Positions 6,502 through 14,960 are shown, counted from the stretch's first letter. The stretch: 34,058 bases of DNA from an uncultured Bacteroidota bacterium (GCA_903847205.1 CAINDA010000054.1:1-34058); one strand, 5' to 3'. Made by a program: numbers and translations. The notes: generated by a model from the letters alone, not told the origin.

Positions 6502-6839
6502 TGGCATATAGGAAGTATAATAGAGATCATGCGATACTTGCTTTCCATTTCAGTAACATTTTTGGTGGAGGTTGGGAGGACGATATTAAAAATATTATTG
6601 GATTAAGAATCAATCCCGAAAAGATTGAAAGAAAACTATACAAAGCAGGTTGGCATAGTTCGGATTCGGAAATATTTTTTTACAAAGATGGGATTGAAGC
6701 TGTTGTCCACTTGGATGAATATGACTCGATTGACATTTACACAAAAGATGAAAATTGCACCATTGAACAACTTGAAAATTGGGCAAAGATTATTGATGAA
6801 GACACTGCAATTATTGACAAAGAAAGACTTAATAAATGA
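6501..6839 (+). CDS. Cassette F, second ORF: 112-residue hypothetical protein
   Basis: A small soluble protein. It has an N-terminal MAYRKYNRDHAILAFHF segment, then FGGGWEDDIKNIIGLRINP, a central beta region EIFFYKDGIEAVVHLDEYDSI, and an acidic helical end ENWAKIIDEDTAIID. No family is recognised. It overlaps the upstream ORF by one base and is probably translated by coupling. The stop is 10 bases before attC-like site 6. Together the two ORFs make the only two-gene cassette in the array. An acidic second gene after a basic short first gene would fit a toxin-antitoxin or immunity pair, but this is only inference from layout. Confidence 0.65.
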   Translation: MAYRKYNRDHAILAFHFSNIFGGGWEDDIKNIIGLRINPEKIERKLYKAGWHSSDSEIFFYKDGIEAVVHLDEYDSIDIYTKDENCTIEQLENWAKIIDEDTAIIDKERLNK

Positions 6840-6849
6840 CAAGGAAAAC

Positions 6850-6986
6850 CACAGCTAACAGCACATTTGCAATAGGCGGGGTTTTGTGCTCCGCAGACAG
6901 TTTTGTGTTTACAGAAAGTTCAGTTCTGCGAATGAACATTTGTACTGAAAAGCCCGCCCATCGCAAATCTGCAAAACGTTTGGCAC
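6850..6986 (+). repeat. attC-like site 6 (long type, about 137 bp), last of the array
   Basis: The left end CACAGCTAAC (6850-6859) matches the start of cassette F with one mismatch. The right end is GTTTGGCAC (6978-6986). The arms ATTTGCAATAGGCGGG (from 6864) and CCCGCCCATCGCAAAT (to about 6968) pair at 13 or 14 of 16 positions around a long loop. No partner of GTTTGGCAC is found downstream, so the array ends here or the following cassette has lost its site. Confidence 0.8.
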
Positions 6987-7020
6987 AGAGCAATTAAAAA
7001 AAGGAGAAATACATAGATAA

Positions 7021-7407
7021 ATGGAAAAGCCTAACGAAGAATTTGAAAAAGCAATACAAAGCTTTTCAGACAATATTAAAAATATCGCAAGGCATACAAG
7101 GCAGTTAATTTTTACCGTTCAGCCTAAAGCTGTGGAAGTGGTTTGGGTGCAGCAAAAAAATACGGGATTTGGTACAGGAATCAAGAAAAAAACAGAACAC
7201 TTTTGCTGGGTAATGCCGGCAGGCAATCATGTAAATTTAGGATTTAACTATGGTGCAGAACTTCCCGATCCTGCTAACCTGCTTGAAGGTACAGGCAAAC
7301 TATTCAGACACATCAAAATCAAATCCATTGAGCAATTATCTGATAAAGATTTGATTAAACTGCTGAAATATGCAGCAACCTGCAAAGTTCCTCCAATAGA
7401 AAAATAG
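7021..7407 (+). CDS. DUF1801-like protein after the last attC-like site
   Basis: A 128-residue soluble protein of the DUF1801 (YdhG-like) type. It shows a helical N-terminus, VQPKAVEVVW, then HVNLGFNYGAELPDP and LLEGTGKLFRHIKIKS, the motifs typical of that family, and a C-terminal helix. These proteins share a fold with iron-chaperone-like domains, but their biochemical role is not established. The start is 35 bases after the boundary of site 6 and is preceded by AAAGGAG (7000-7006), so it sits where a seventh cassette gene would. No attC follows within the 34 bases before the next gene. It may be a cassette that lost its site or a resident gene bordering the array. Confidence 0.8.
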   Translation: MEKPNEEFEKAIQSFSDNIKNIARHTRQLIFTVQPKAVEVVWVQQKNTGFGTGIKKKTEHFCWVMPAGNHVNLGFNYGAELPDPANLLEGTGKLFRHIKIKSIEQLSDKDLIKLLKYAATCKVPPIEK

Positions 7408-7441
7408 TACTAAAAAGAATAACGAAGCTCTCAATCCTTAA

Positions 7442-10303
7442 TTATTTCACCAAAGTCACAGTACCTATATAATCATGTTTTTTATTAAATACATCTGTCA
7501 GTTCCACTTTCCAAACATAGGTATCTATCAAAGAAATATCATTTCCGTTATCTGTTTTGCCATCCCATTTATCACTCAGTACATCGGTATGGAAAATTTG
7601 ATTTCCCCAGCGGTCGAATATCAATAAATCATATTTTATCACGCCGGTGCCGGATCCATAGAAATAGTCATTAATTCCATTTCCATCCGGAGAAAATGCA
7701 TTTGGTATATAAAATGTAAAACCGGGTCCGATAATAATTTCATGTTTTGTGGTATCCCAGCATCCATCAGTATTATGCACAATTAAAGTAACCCAATAAC
7801 TGCCGGTTACGGAATCGGAATACAGATGAACAGGGCTTGCAGTATTGGGTGCTAAAACAGTGCTGTCGCCAAAATTCCAATGCCAGTAATTTACATCGGC
7901 TGAGGATTGATTTGTAAAGGTCATAGTTGGATCAATAACTGATGCGTCATTTGGTGCACTGATAAATGCAGCAATTGGAACATTATAAACATGAACCAAA
8001 TGACTTTTGATTAAAGAGGTTTTACATCCATGATTTGATGAAGCCGTTAATTGAATATCATAATAGCCCGACTGCGCAAAACAATGTGACGGCGCTGATA
8101 AATCAGATACTGCACTGCCATCTCCGAAATTCCATAACCAGGAAGTTATAATATCACCGCCGCCTATAGTTGTTGAATTAATAAAGCCGGTACAATGTAT
8201 CGGACAACCTCCGGCACTGTCAACAGAGAAAGCTGTAACAGGGTCGGGATAAAAATGAAAAGTTACATTAGAAGTGGAAAACGTGCATGAACCCGGAGGA
8301 TCATTTGTTGTTAATGTCAGCATTACCGAATCAGCTGCATATTCAGCTGGGCTTGGTGAATAAACTGCATTCAGTGCCGCATTATTGGGGGAATAACTGC
8401 CTGTTCCTCCGCTCCAAACTGCACTAGTTGCTGCGCCTCCGATGGAACCGGCAAGTGTAATATTTGCACCCGGACAAACAGACTGTGCTGACCCGGCATT
8501 GGCGGTTGGCACCTGGCTGATTGTTATTGTCATTTGATCACTTACATGCGGGCAGGATCCTCCGCCGGCATGGGGTGTATAAGTTAATGTAACAGTACCT
8601 GCTGTTTCCTCTGCTGCACTTGGCGTATAAACTGCAGAGGCAGTTGTATCATTCGGATTATAAGTGCCCGTACCTCCGCTCCATGTGCCATTTAGTGATG
8701 AGCCAATGATAGTACCTGCTAATGTAACAGCAGTACCGATGCATATTGTTTGATCAGGCCCTGCATTTGCTGCAGCCCCCTGGCCTATTGTTATAACCAT
8801 TTGATCATTAACCTGCGGGCAGGTACCCCCGGAAGCGTTAGGAGAAAAGGTTAATGTAACATTACCTGCGGTTATTTCCGGAGCACTCGGTGTGTAAATT
8901 GCAGCAGCAGTTGAGTCATTGGGATTGTATGTTCCTGCTCCTCCGCTCCAGATTCCGCTTGAAGCTGCACCGATCAGAGTTCCGGCTAATGCTGCAGCAG
9001 CACCCATGCAAATTGTTTGATCCGGTCCTGCATTTGCAGCTGAACCTGGATTCACTTTTACATAAACACTGTCGGTAGAAGTACAGCCTGTTATTGAATC
9101 TTTAACATGATACCAGCCTGTATGTGCAGGCGCTGCCATTGCAATAGATGGATTGCGGACTGCGGAGGTGAAACCATTAGGGCCTGTCCACTTGTATGAT
9201 GCATTCGTAACGGTGTCTGCACTCAAAGAAATAGGCGCACCCACGCAAACGGTATCGCCATGTGCGATAAAGTTACATGAAACACTGCCGCACATCGTTA
9301 CCGTTACCGGAGAAGAAATAGTTATAGGCCCGCTGCAGGTATTGTTTACAAGAGTTGCAGTGTAAGTGGTAGTCCCGGAAGGGCAGACACTTATTGCCGG
9401 AGTGGTACCGATAGATACATGAGGCGGTGCATACCATGTTAATGTATATTCCGGTGCGCCTGACGGGGTGAAACGCTGCCCGTCATTTGATGCAGTCCAT
9501 TGTGCTGGGTAATTTCTTCCCGGAACCACTACAGCCTGACCTCCTGAGGCATCTTGAATTCCTTCAATGGCTGCACCGCCATTCCAGCTTGAGCACAAAG
9601 GTTTATTCTGGATATAAATATCTATGATATTTGTTGTTTCATGCAATACAGCCTGTGATGTTGCTATCATTGCGTTGCAGTCAAACATAGAAACATTGGT
9701 CCACGAAACAACAAATGCTCTGCAGGGGCTGGTTCCGTATGTCTGCCAGGTAATTGTCGGGCTGCTGTAACTTGTAACTGAAGGATCAATGTCATGCCAG
9801 GGTGCCATTATACAATTTACTAAATCTGAGGGTGAAGAGAATGGAATGGCACCGCCAATAGACCATGTGTTATAATTCCCTGCGTTTGCCTGATCAAATG
9901 AAATTATAGCATTTGAACCGATTACACATTGGTTATAGGTAGTGCCGTAAAAACTAAAACAGAAAGGAATATTAATTACTCCCGACCAGGTGTCGTCAAT
10001 ATTTACTAGAACAGAGTTTGCCCCTGTATAAGAATAGGGTGAATAGGGGGTGGATGAAACAGAATAGGAAGTTGTTGCAACTGTCCCCTGAACTGCAGCG
10101 GTGAGTGTGGTACAACCGGTGCATAAATTTACATTAGGGCTTACAGTTAAAGAAGGGCAGGCGGATTGTGCTGTTATTGCTTTTGAAAACAAACTAACTG
10201 AAATTAAAAGAAAACAGATACGCCGTAAGGTTTTTCTGCCCTCTGCCTGAATCAGTGAATCAGAAGAGGCTGGACAAATCAGCTTAGAAGCTGCGGTTTT
10301 CAT
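7442..10303 (-). CDS. Large secreted T9SS type B protein with internal modules and PKD domains
   Basis: 953 residues from the ATG at 10303. A longer TTG-start version from 10321 adds six residues before the signal peptide and is unlikely. A signal peptide covers about 1-46, with core RRICFLLISVSLF and a cut near ITAQSA. A Cys-rich beta region follows to about residue 330. Three repeats of about 88 residues begin near 423, 513 and 601, the first two with ANAGPDQTIC and the third with ANAGSAQSVC, each containing IWSGG/TWSGG and YxPN. Two PKD domains carry WNFGDG at about 735 and WNFGDS at about 810. The last 90 residues, from FYIPNAFSPDGNGINDYF through FDRWGNQIF and WDG to VTLVK, are a gliding-motility-associated C-terminal domain that targets proteins through the type IX secretion system. 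The protein is probably an adhesin-like surface or secreted protein. TATATTTG (10326-10319, minus) may be its -7 element. Confidence 0.93.
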   Translation of the reverse strand: MKTAASKLICPASSDSLIQAEGRKTLRRICFLLISVSLFSKAITAQSACPSLTVSPNVNLCTGCTTLTAAVQGTVATTSYSVSSTPYSPYSYTGANSVLVNIDDTWSGVINIPFCFSFYGTTYNQCVIGSNAIISFDQANAGNYNTWSIGGAIPFSSPSDLVNCIMAPWHDIDPSVTSYSSPTITWQTYGTSPCRAFVVSWTNVSMFDCNAMIATSQAVLHETTNIIDIYIQNKPLCSSWNGGAAIEGIQDASGGQAVVVPGRNYPAQWTASNDGQRFTPSGAPEYTLTWYAPPHVSIGTTPAISVCPSGTTTYTATLVNNTCSGPITISSPVTVTMCGSVSCNFIAHGDTVCVGAPISLSADTVTNASYKWTGPNGFTSAVRNPSIAMAAPAHTGWYHVKDSITGCTSTDSVYVKVNPGSAANAGPDQTICMGAAAALAGTLIGAASSGIWSGGAGTYNPNDSTAAAIYTPSAPEITAGNVTLTFSPNASGGTCPQVNDQMVITIGQGAAANAGPDQTICIGTAVTLAGTIIGSSLNGTWSGGTGTYNPNDTTASAVYTPSAAEETAGTVTLTYTPHAGGGSCPHVSDQMTITISQVPTANAGSAQSVCPGANITLAGSIGGAATSAVWSGGTGSYSPNNAALNAVYSPSPAEYAADSVMLTLTTNDPPGSCTFSTSNVTFHFYPDPVTAFSVDSAGGCPIHCTGFINSTTIGGGDIITSWLWNFGDGSAVSDLSAPSHCFAQSGYYDIQLTASSNHGCKTSLIKSHLVHVYNVPIAAFISAPNDASVIDPTMTFTNQSSADVNYWHWNFGDSTVLAPNTASPVHLYSDSVTGSYWVTLIVHNTDGCWDTTKHEIIIGPGFTFYIPNAFSPDGNGINDYFYGSGTGVIKYDLLIFDRWGNQIFHTDVLSDKWDGKTDNGNDISLIDTYVWKVELTDVFNKKHDYIGTVTLVK

Positions 10304-10343
10304 TTTGTAAATTTTAATCAAATATAATACAATCAGCCCTTTA

Positions 10344-10786
10344 TTATTTCACAATAGTTACAGTTACAATATAGCTGTGTTTTTTATGAAATATATCTAT
10401 AAGTTCCACTTTCAAGATATAAAAGCTTTTTCAGTTTCATTTTTTTTGCTGAGGCCCATTCTGCCGATCAGCTTTTTAATTTTAGTCGGCTCAGTTTCAG
10501 GTGTCCTTTCGCGTTTGCCGTATTTGTATGTTAATCCACTGCCTTTAAAAAATAACTGCACGCCCTGGCAGGAAGCGCCGTAATGTACCTTTGCGCTATG
10601 ATCTTCGAGCTGATTATCAAACTGGCCTTTGTTTTCGATAAAAACTTTTTGCTCAAAAGGATTTTTATAAGACCAGCTGCTTTTAGTATGTGGTTTAAGA
10701 TTTTTGTTTTGGGAGAATAGGCCGGTAACAGGTAATAAGAGGAGCAGACAACAAAGGAAAGTAATGTGAAGTAAAGATGTTTTCAT
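10344..10786 (-). pseudogene. Remnant of a DUF7948-like / T9SS type B protein with a large internal deletion
   Basis: The frame from 10786 encodes a signal peptide (FLCCLLLLLPVTGLFSQ). It then gives VFIENKGQFDNQL, VHYGASCQGVQLFF and GLTYKYGKRE, which match the N-terminus of DUF7948/SBBP-type Bacteroidota surface proteins that normally run to many hundreds of residues. It stops after 124 codons at 10412. In the next frame the DNA down to 10344 reads VELIDIFHKKHSY and VTVTIVK then stop, nearly the same as the last residues of the neighbouring T9SS protein (VELTDVFNKKHDY...VTLVK). The start and the extreme end of one large gene are thus joined out of frame with everything between missing. A 124-residue product could still be made and exported but would lack the sorting signal. 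Confidence 0.8.
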
Positions 10787-11000
10787 TGCGTAATTATTTT
10801 TTACATACCCGTAAAATTACTTTATACTGAAAGACAATAATTGATCAAAAGGTTGCATCCCTTTGTTCACATATAACAAATATAGTTAATATTCAGCTTT
10901 TTTGCACTAAGAATGGGGGATAGATTTGATTTTGAAAAAAGAGGGCAGGAGCGGCATTTTTGCCTTGAGTTTTAAAATCTTTTTAATGCGGATAGCCCAG

Positions 11001-12266
11001 TTATATTTCTTCAATTATAAAGCCTGCAATTTTTAAGTCATTCCAAAAAGCGGGGTATGATTTTTTTACAACTTCGGGATCGTCAATGATTACAGAATCA
11101 AACTTCATTGCCAATGCGGTAAAGGCCATAGCCATGCGGTGATCATCATAGGTATTGAATGACAATGAATTGCCGGGCATAGATGATGAAGGGATTATTT
11201 TTATTGAATTATCATTTAATTCTACAACAGCCGCACCTAATTTATGCAGCTCAGTTTTCAGCGCATTTACCCGGTCGGTTTCTTTAATCCGCAGTGTATT
11301 CAGCCCGTTAAACAAGCAGTTGACATTTAAAGCAGCTGTTGTAACGGCTAATGTCTGGGCTAAATCAGGGCAGTCAGAAAAATCGAAACCGAAATGTTCA
11401 ATTTTCATGCGTGTTTTTGAAATATGAATTCCGTCCGGAACAAATTCGGTTTTTACTCCGAAAAATGAAAAAATGTCCGGAACAATTGCGTCGCCCTGCA
11501 GGCTGGGATGTTTCAGGCCTTTTATAGTAAAAGAAGCTTCCATGGATAATGCAGCAATTGAATACCAGTAGGATGCAGAGCTCCAGTCAGCTTCTACCTG
11601 GTACACATAATCAGGTTCGCTTTTTTTGTGATACTGCTGGTTGCTCACAGAAATTGAAATGGAATTATCATGCCACTGGCCGTAAACACGGAACTCCTGC
11701 AGCATTTTCAGCGTCATATTAATGTAAGGGCGTGAAATTACTTCACCTTTAAAGTTAATAACCAATCCATTCTGCAATTGAGGCGAAATCAGCAGGAGGG
11801 CCGAAATAAACTGGCTGCTTACATTGCCTTCCATTTCTATTTCTGCGCCGTTTAAACGTTTCCCTGTAATTTTTAAAGGCGGAAAACCTTCCTCTTCCAT
11901 GTATTCAATTGATGCGCCTAATTCGCGCAGGGCATTTACTAAAATTCCGATAGGGCGTTTTTTCATCCGCTCAGAACCGGTTAAAATATGCGTTCCTTCT
12001 TTTGCTGAAAAAAATGCTGTTAAAAACCGCATTGCAGTTCCGGCAGCACCTACATCATAAGTATTTTCCAGGTTTTTATTTTGTTCGGCAGCAGAAAGAA
12101 TCTTCCGTAAAACTACAGTGTCTTCTGCAGCAGCAAGATTTTGTATTTCAAATTTTTCGCTGCAGAGCGCTTGAATAATCAATACCCTGTTACTCTCGCT
12201 TTTTGAAGCTGTAAGCTCAATACTGCCTTCCAGTTTTTTTGTCGGATGTGAAATTCGGTATTTCAT
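11001..12266 (-). CDS. aroA: 3-phosphoshikimate 1-carboxyvinyltransferase (EPSP synthase)
   Basis: This is the sixth step of the shikimate pathway. It transfers the enolpyruvyl group of phosphoenolpyruvate to shikimate-3-phosphate in the cytosol, toward chorismate and aromatic amino acids. The 421-residue length is normal. Motifs seen in order: SKSESNR (21-27, substrate-binding Lys22 and Arg27), DVGAAGTAMR (71-80, PEP loop), ERMKKRPI (99-106), QFISALLL (152-159), DCPDLAQT with the catalytic-type Asp301, RIKETDR (326-332) with Glu329, YDDHRMA (373-379) and KKSYPAFW (401-408). All key residues are present. GTAMR instead of the more usual GTxxR with G-N-A-G is a normal variant in Bacteroidota. 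It appears monocistronic, with no obvious partner of the pathway beside it and a long non-coding stretch upstream. Confidence 0.97.
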   Translation of the reverse strand: MKYRISHPTKKLEGSIELTASKSESNRVLIIQALCSEKFEIQNLAAAEDTVVLRKILSAAEQNKNLENTYDVGAAGTAMRFLTAFFSAKEGTHILTGSERMKKRPIGILVNALRELGASIEYMEEEGFPPLKITGKRLNGAEIEMEGNVSSQFISALLLISPQLQNGLVINFKGEVISRPYINMTLKMLQEFRVYGQWHDNSISISVSNQQYHKKSEPDYVYQVEADWSSASYWYSIAALSMEASFTIKGLKHPSLQGDAIVPDIFSFFGVKTEFVPDGIHISKTRMKIEHFGFDFSDCPDLAQTLAVTTAALNVNCLFNGLNTLRIKETDRVNALKTELHKLGAAVVELNDNSIKIIPSSSMPGNSLSFNTYDDHRMAMAFTALAMKFDSVIIDDPEVVKKSYPAFWNDLKIAGFIIEEI

Positions 12267-12647
12267 AAATCAAATTTTTTTATCTCTGAAGAGTGCATAA
12301 CCCGCTCGGAGAAAAGAATACAAGAAAATGAATAAAATCTAAACAGTTATTTTTTAACCGCATTCATTTAAAACAACTTCTTTATCAATGCAGATTAAAA
12401 CAAAATCATACAGTCTGCTGCAGTTGAAACTCCTTTTTAATGATACAAAAATACAAAAAACAATGCGCAGAACTTAAAAAAAGCATCTACTATATCCTGT
12501 GTTCGATTGAAAGGCGAGGTCAATAAATATTACCTGGATGAAATAAATAATTCTTATCTGCATGTAAAAGGACAAAAAAAGACATCAATAAAAATAGCAG
12601 CAAATAAAATTTTACCTTCGTAACCTGCTTTCTTCAAAAGAATAATT
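12267..12647. other. 381-base intergenic region between divergent aroA and the flavin oxidoreductase
   Basis: It serves as leader for both flanking genes. The only ORFs are a 29-codon ATG frame at 12388 and a start-less frame of about 60 codons ending at 12622. Neither resembles a known protein, so I call no gene. Near the right end TACCTTCG (12613-12620) is one base from the -7 consensus TAnnTTTG and could serve the plus-strand gene starting at 12648. No clear -33 element accompanies it. Confidence 0.5.
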
Positions 12648-13595
12648 ATGGACAATAAAATAACAAAGCTGTTTAATATTCAATATCCTATTATACAGGC
12701 TGGAATGATTTGGTGCAGCGGCTGGGAACTGGCATCAGCTGTGAGCAATGCCGGAGGTTTGGGCCTGATTGGCAGCGGAAGTATGTACCCTCATATTTTA
12801 AAAGAGCACATTCAAAAATGCAAAGCGGTCTGCGATAAACCATTCGGCGTAAATCTCCCGATGCTTTATCCTGATATTGATAAACATATCGACATTATTA
12901 TTTCTGAAGGTGTAAAGGCTGTTTTTACCTCGGCAGGAAATCCTAAAATCTGGACACAGAAATTAAAGGATAACGGCATCATTGTAGTGCATGTTGTTTC
13001 TAATTCGAAATTTGCGGCTAAGTCAGAAGAAGCCGGTGTTGATGCTATTGTTGCAGAGGGCTTTGAAGCAGGCGGACATAACGGCCGTGAAGAAACTACA
13101 ACAATGTGCCTGATACCAATGGTGAAACAGGCGGTTAAAATACCTGTGATTGCTGCCGGAGGAATTGGTACTGGGCGCACAATGCTTGCTGCGATGGCAT
13201 TAGGAGCCGATGGCGTACAGATAGGAAGCCGCTTTGTTACTTCTGAAGAATCTTCGGCATCCGTAAATTTTAAAAACAGTGTTATCTCTTCTAATGAAGG
13301 CGATACTAAATTGATGATGAAACAGCTGACTCCTGTGCGCCTGCTGAAAAACAAATTTTATGAAGATGTGCAGCTGGCCGAAAACAACTGCGCATCAAAA
13401 GAAGAGTTAATTAAACTGCTCGGCCGAGGACGTGCTAAAAGCGGTATGTTTGAAGGAAACCTGGATGAAGGCGAATTAGAAATAGGACAGATAGCTGCTA
13501 TTATCCGCGAAATAAAACCGGCAAAAGCAATTATTGATGAAATTGTTTCGGAGTACAACGAGGCTAAGAAGGCGTTGGCTGGCGGGCAGTGGTAA
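12648..13595 (+). CDS. NAD(P)H-dependent flavin oxidoreductase (nitronate monooxygenase / FabK-like)
   Basis: A TIM-barrel FMN enzyme of 315 residues in the 2-nitropropane dioxygenase superfamily, which includes nitronate monooxygenases and the enoyl-ACP reductase FabK. Visible signatures are YPIIQAGM (13-20), NAGGLGLIGSGS (34-45), KPFGVNL (64-70), EGFEAGGHNG (137-146) with the candidate catalytic His144, PVIAAGGIGTG (166-176) and LGADGVQIGSRF (185-196) for FMN phosphate binding. All are intact. Sequence alone does not separate nitronate detoxification from a fatty-acid reductase role. No fatty-acid genes are adjacent, which mildly favours the former. It is followed 84 bases later by the M16 peptidase gene on the same strand. 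Confidence 0.9.
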   Translation: MDNKITKLFNIQYPIIQAGMIWCSGWELASAVSNAGGLGLIGSGSMYPHILKEHIQKCKAVCDKPFGVNLPMLYPDIDKHIDIIISEGVKAVFTSAGNPKIWTQKLKDNGIIVVHVVSNSKFAAKSEEAGVDAIVAEGFEAGGHNGREETTTMCLIPMVKQAVKIPVIAAGGIGTGRTMLAAMALGADGVQIGSRFVTSEESSASVNFKNSVISSNEGDTKLMMKQLTPVRLLKNKFYEDVQLAENNCASKEELIKLLGRGRAKSGMFEGNLDEGELEIGQIAAIIREIKPAKAIIDEIVSEYNEAKKALAGGQW

Positions 13596-13679
13596 ATAGG
13601 CGAATGGACAATGAGTAATAAGCAATAAGCAATTGGCAAACAACCACAAACAATTTAACAGTACAACAATTTATAATAG

Positions 13680-14918
13680 ATGATAAAATTTGAGAAGTTT
13701 GAATTAGCAAATGGTTTAAAAGTGATTGTACATCAAGATAAATCAACCCCTTTGGCATGTATAAATATTTTATATGATGTGGGTTCCCGCGATGAAAATC
13801 CTGAGCAGACTGGTTTTGCGCATCTTTTTGAGCATTTAATGTTTGGCGGTTCTGTTAATATTGCTAATTATGATGAGCCTTTGCAGCGTGTAGGCGGTGA
13901 AAACAATGCTTTCACAACAAATGATATTACTAATTATCACTTAACTCTTCCTTCCGAAAATCTTGAAACAGGCTTCTGGCTTGAATCCGACAGAATGCTG
14001 AGTCTTGCTTTTTCAGAAAAGAGTTTAGAAGTACAGCGCAGCGTGGTGATTGAAGAATTTAAACAGCGTTATTTGAATCAGCCTTACGGCGATGTTTGGC
14101 TGTTGATGCGCCCTATGGCTTATAAAGTTCACCCCTATTTATGGGATACAATAGGCAAGGAAATTTCGCATATCGAAAATGCAAAGATGGGTGATGTAAA
14201 AAACTTTTTCAAAAAGTTTTATTCGCCTAACAATGCGATTATGGTGGTTGCCGGCAATGTGGAATTAGAAGAAATAAAACAATTATCCGAGAAATGGTTT
14301 GGGTCTATTCCTAAAGGGCCGGACAATAAAAGAAACCTTCCGGCAGAACCGATGCAGACTGAAGCCCGCAGTTTAACTGTGGAGCGCGATGTGCCGGCTG
14401 ATGCAATTTACAAGGTTTATCACATGTGCTCACGGCGCGACAAAGAATATTATGCTGTTGATTTAATTTCTGATGTTTTATCGCAGGGCAATTCTTCAAG
14501 GCTTCATAATATCCTGATTAAAGAAAAAAAATTGTTCAGTGATATTCACGCCTACGTATCGGGCGATTTTGATAAAGGTTTATTTGTGATTTCAGGTAAA
14601 CTTTCTGCCGGGGTGACTATGCAGCAGGCCGATGATGCTATTAATGAGCTGCTGCAAAAATTAAAATCAGAATTGGTTACTGCCGATGAGTTAACAAAAG
14701 TGAAAAATAAAATGGAAGCGTCGCACCTTTTCGGAGAAGTAGATGTACTCAATAAAGCCACAAACCTTGCTGTTTCTGAACTATTACTCGGTGCCGATAT
14801 GATTAATCATGAAGTTGAAAAATACCTTTCTGTAACAGCTGAACAGATTAAAGCGCAGGCAGAAATTGTTTTTAGAAACGAAAATTGTTCAACGCTTTAT
14901 TATAAGGCGAAAAAGTAA
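13680..14918 (+). CDS. M16 family zinc metallopeptidase (insulinase/processing-peptidase type)
   Basis: 412 residues, a single-unit M16B-type peptidase. The inverted zinc motif HLFEH (His48, Glu51, His52) is intact, with the third ligand in VVIEEF (Glu125 or Glu126). ENNAFTTND (74-82) and the second-domain motif around RDVPADAIYKVYH are also typical. There is no signal peptide, so it is cytoplasmic or exported by other means. Such proteins often come as an active/inactive pair; only the active one is here. The upstream 84 bases hold a CAATTGGCAA-rich low-complexity sequence also seen before rpmI. A strong bidirectional terminator follows. Confidence 0.93.
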   Translation: MIKFEKFELANGLKVIVHQDKSTPLACINILYDVGSRDENPEQTGFAHLFEHLMFGGSVNIANYDEPLQRVGGENNAFTTNDITNYHLTLPSENLETGFWLESDRMLSLAFSEKSLEVQRSVVIEEFKQRYLNQPYGDVWLLMRPMAYKVHPYLWDTIGKEISHIENAKMGDVKNFFKKFYSPNNAIMVVAGNVELEEIKQLSEKWFGSIPKGPDNKRNLPAEPMQTEARSLTVERDVPADAIYKVYHMCSRRDKEYYAVDLISDVLSQGNSSRLHNILIKEKKLFSDIHAYVSGDFDKGLFVISGKLSAGVTMQQADDAINELLQKLKSELVTADELTKVKNKMEASHLFGEVDVLNKATNLAVSELLLGADMINHEVEKYLSVTAEQIKAQAEIVFRNENCSTLYYKAKK

Positions 14919-14960
14919 AGCGTTTGCTGAAATTTTTTATAAAATAATGCCGCATATTAT

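Larger units (their letters stand above)
1899..6986 (+). mobile_element. Integrase-less gene-cassette array (CALIN-like) with six attC-like sites
   Basis: Six co-oriented cassettes of roughly 690-1025 bp each carry one ORF (two in the sixth) and end in an imperfect inverted-repeat site bounded by ...AAC and GTT... The decisive sign is covariation. In integrons the bases after the recombination point G/TT at a cassette's start come from its own attC, so they must pair with the left end of the attC at that cassette's end. Here the pairs are GTTACCTGC (1899) with GCAGGTAAC (2747), GTTAGGCACA (2874) with TGTGCCTAAC (3581), GTTATCAGCA (3657) with TGCTGATAAC (4229), and GTTGTGCGCA (4373) with TGCGCACAAC (5187). 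These four are perfect. GTTGGTGGC (5262) with GCCACAAAC (6213) and GTTAGCAGTG (6286) with CACAGCTAAC (6850) have one mismatch each. Neighbouring boundaries differ from one another, so these are not simple repeats. No integrase gene is in the window. Confidence 0.88.

Noticed and set aside
8890-9365. Plus-strand ORFs within the large T9SS gene
   Set aside because: They are antisense shadows of a clearly coding minus-strand gene with conserved domains.
12388-12622. Short ORFs between aroA and the flavin oxidoreductase gene
   Set aside because: A 29-codon frame and a start-less frame with no recognisable motif are not enough to call a gene.
13596-13679. Regulatory element shared with the gap before rpmI (24149-24253)
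   Set aside because: Both gaps are rich in CAATTGGCAA and GCAATAA-type words, but the similarity is low-complexity and I cannot align them as one element.
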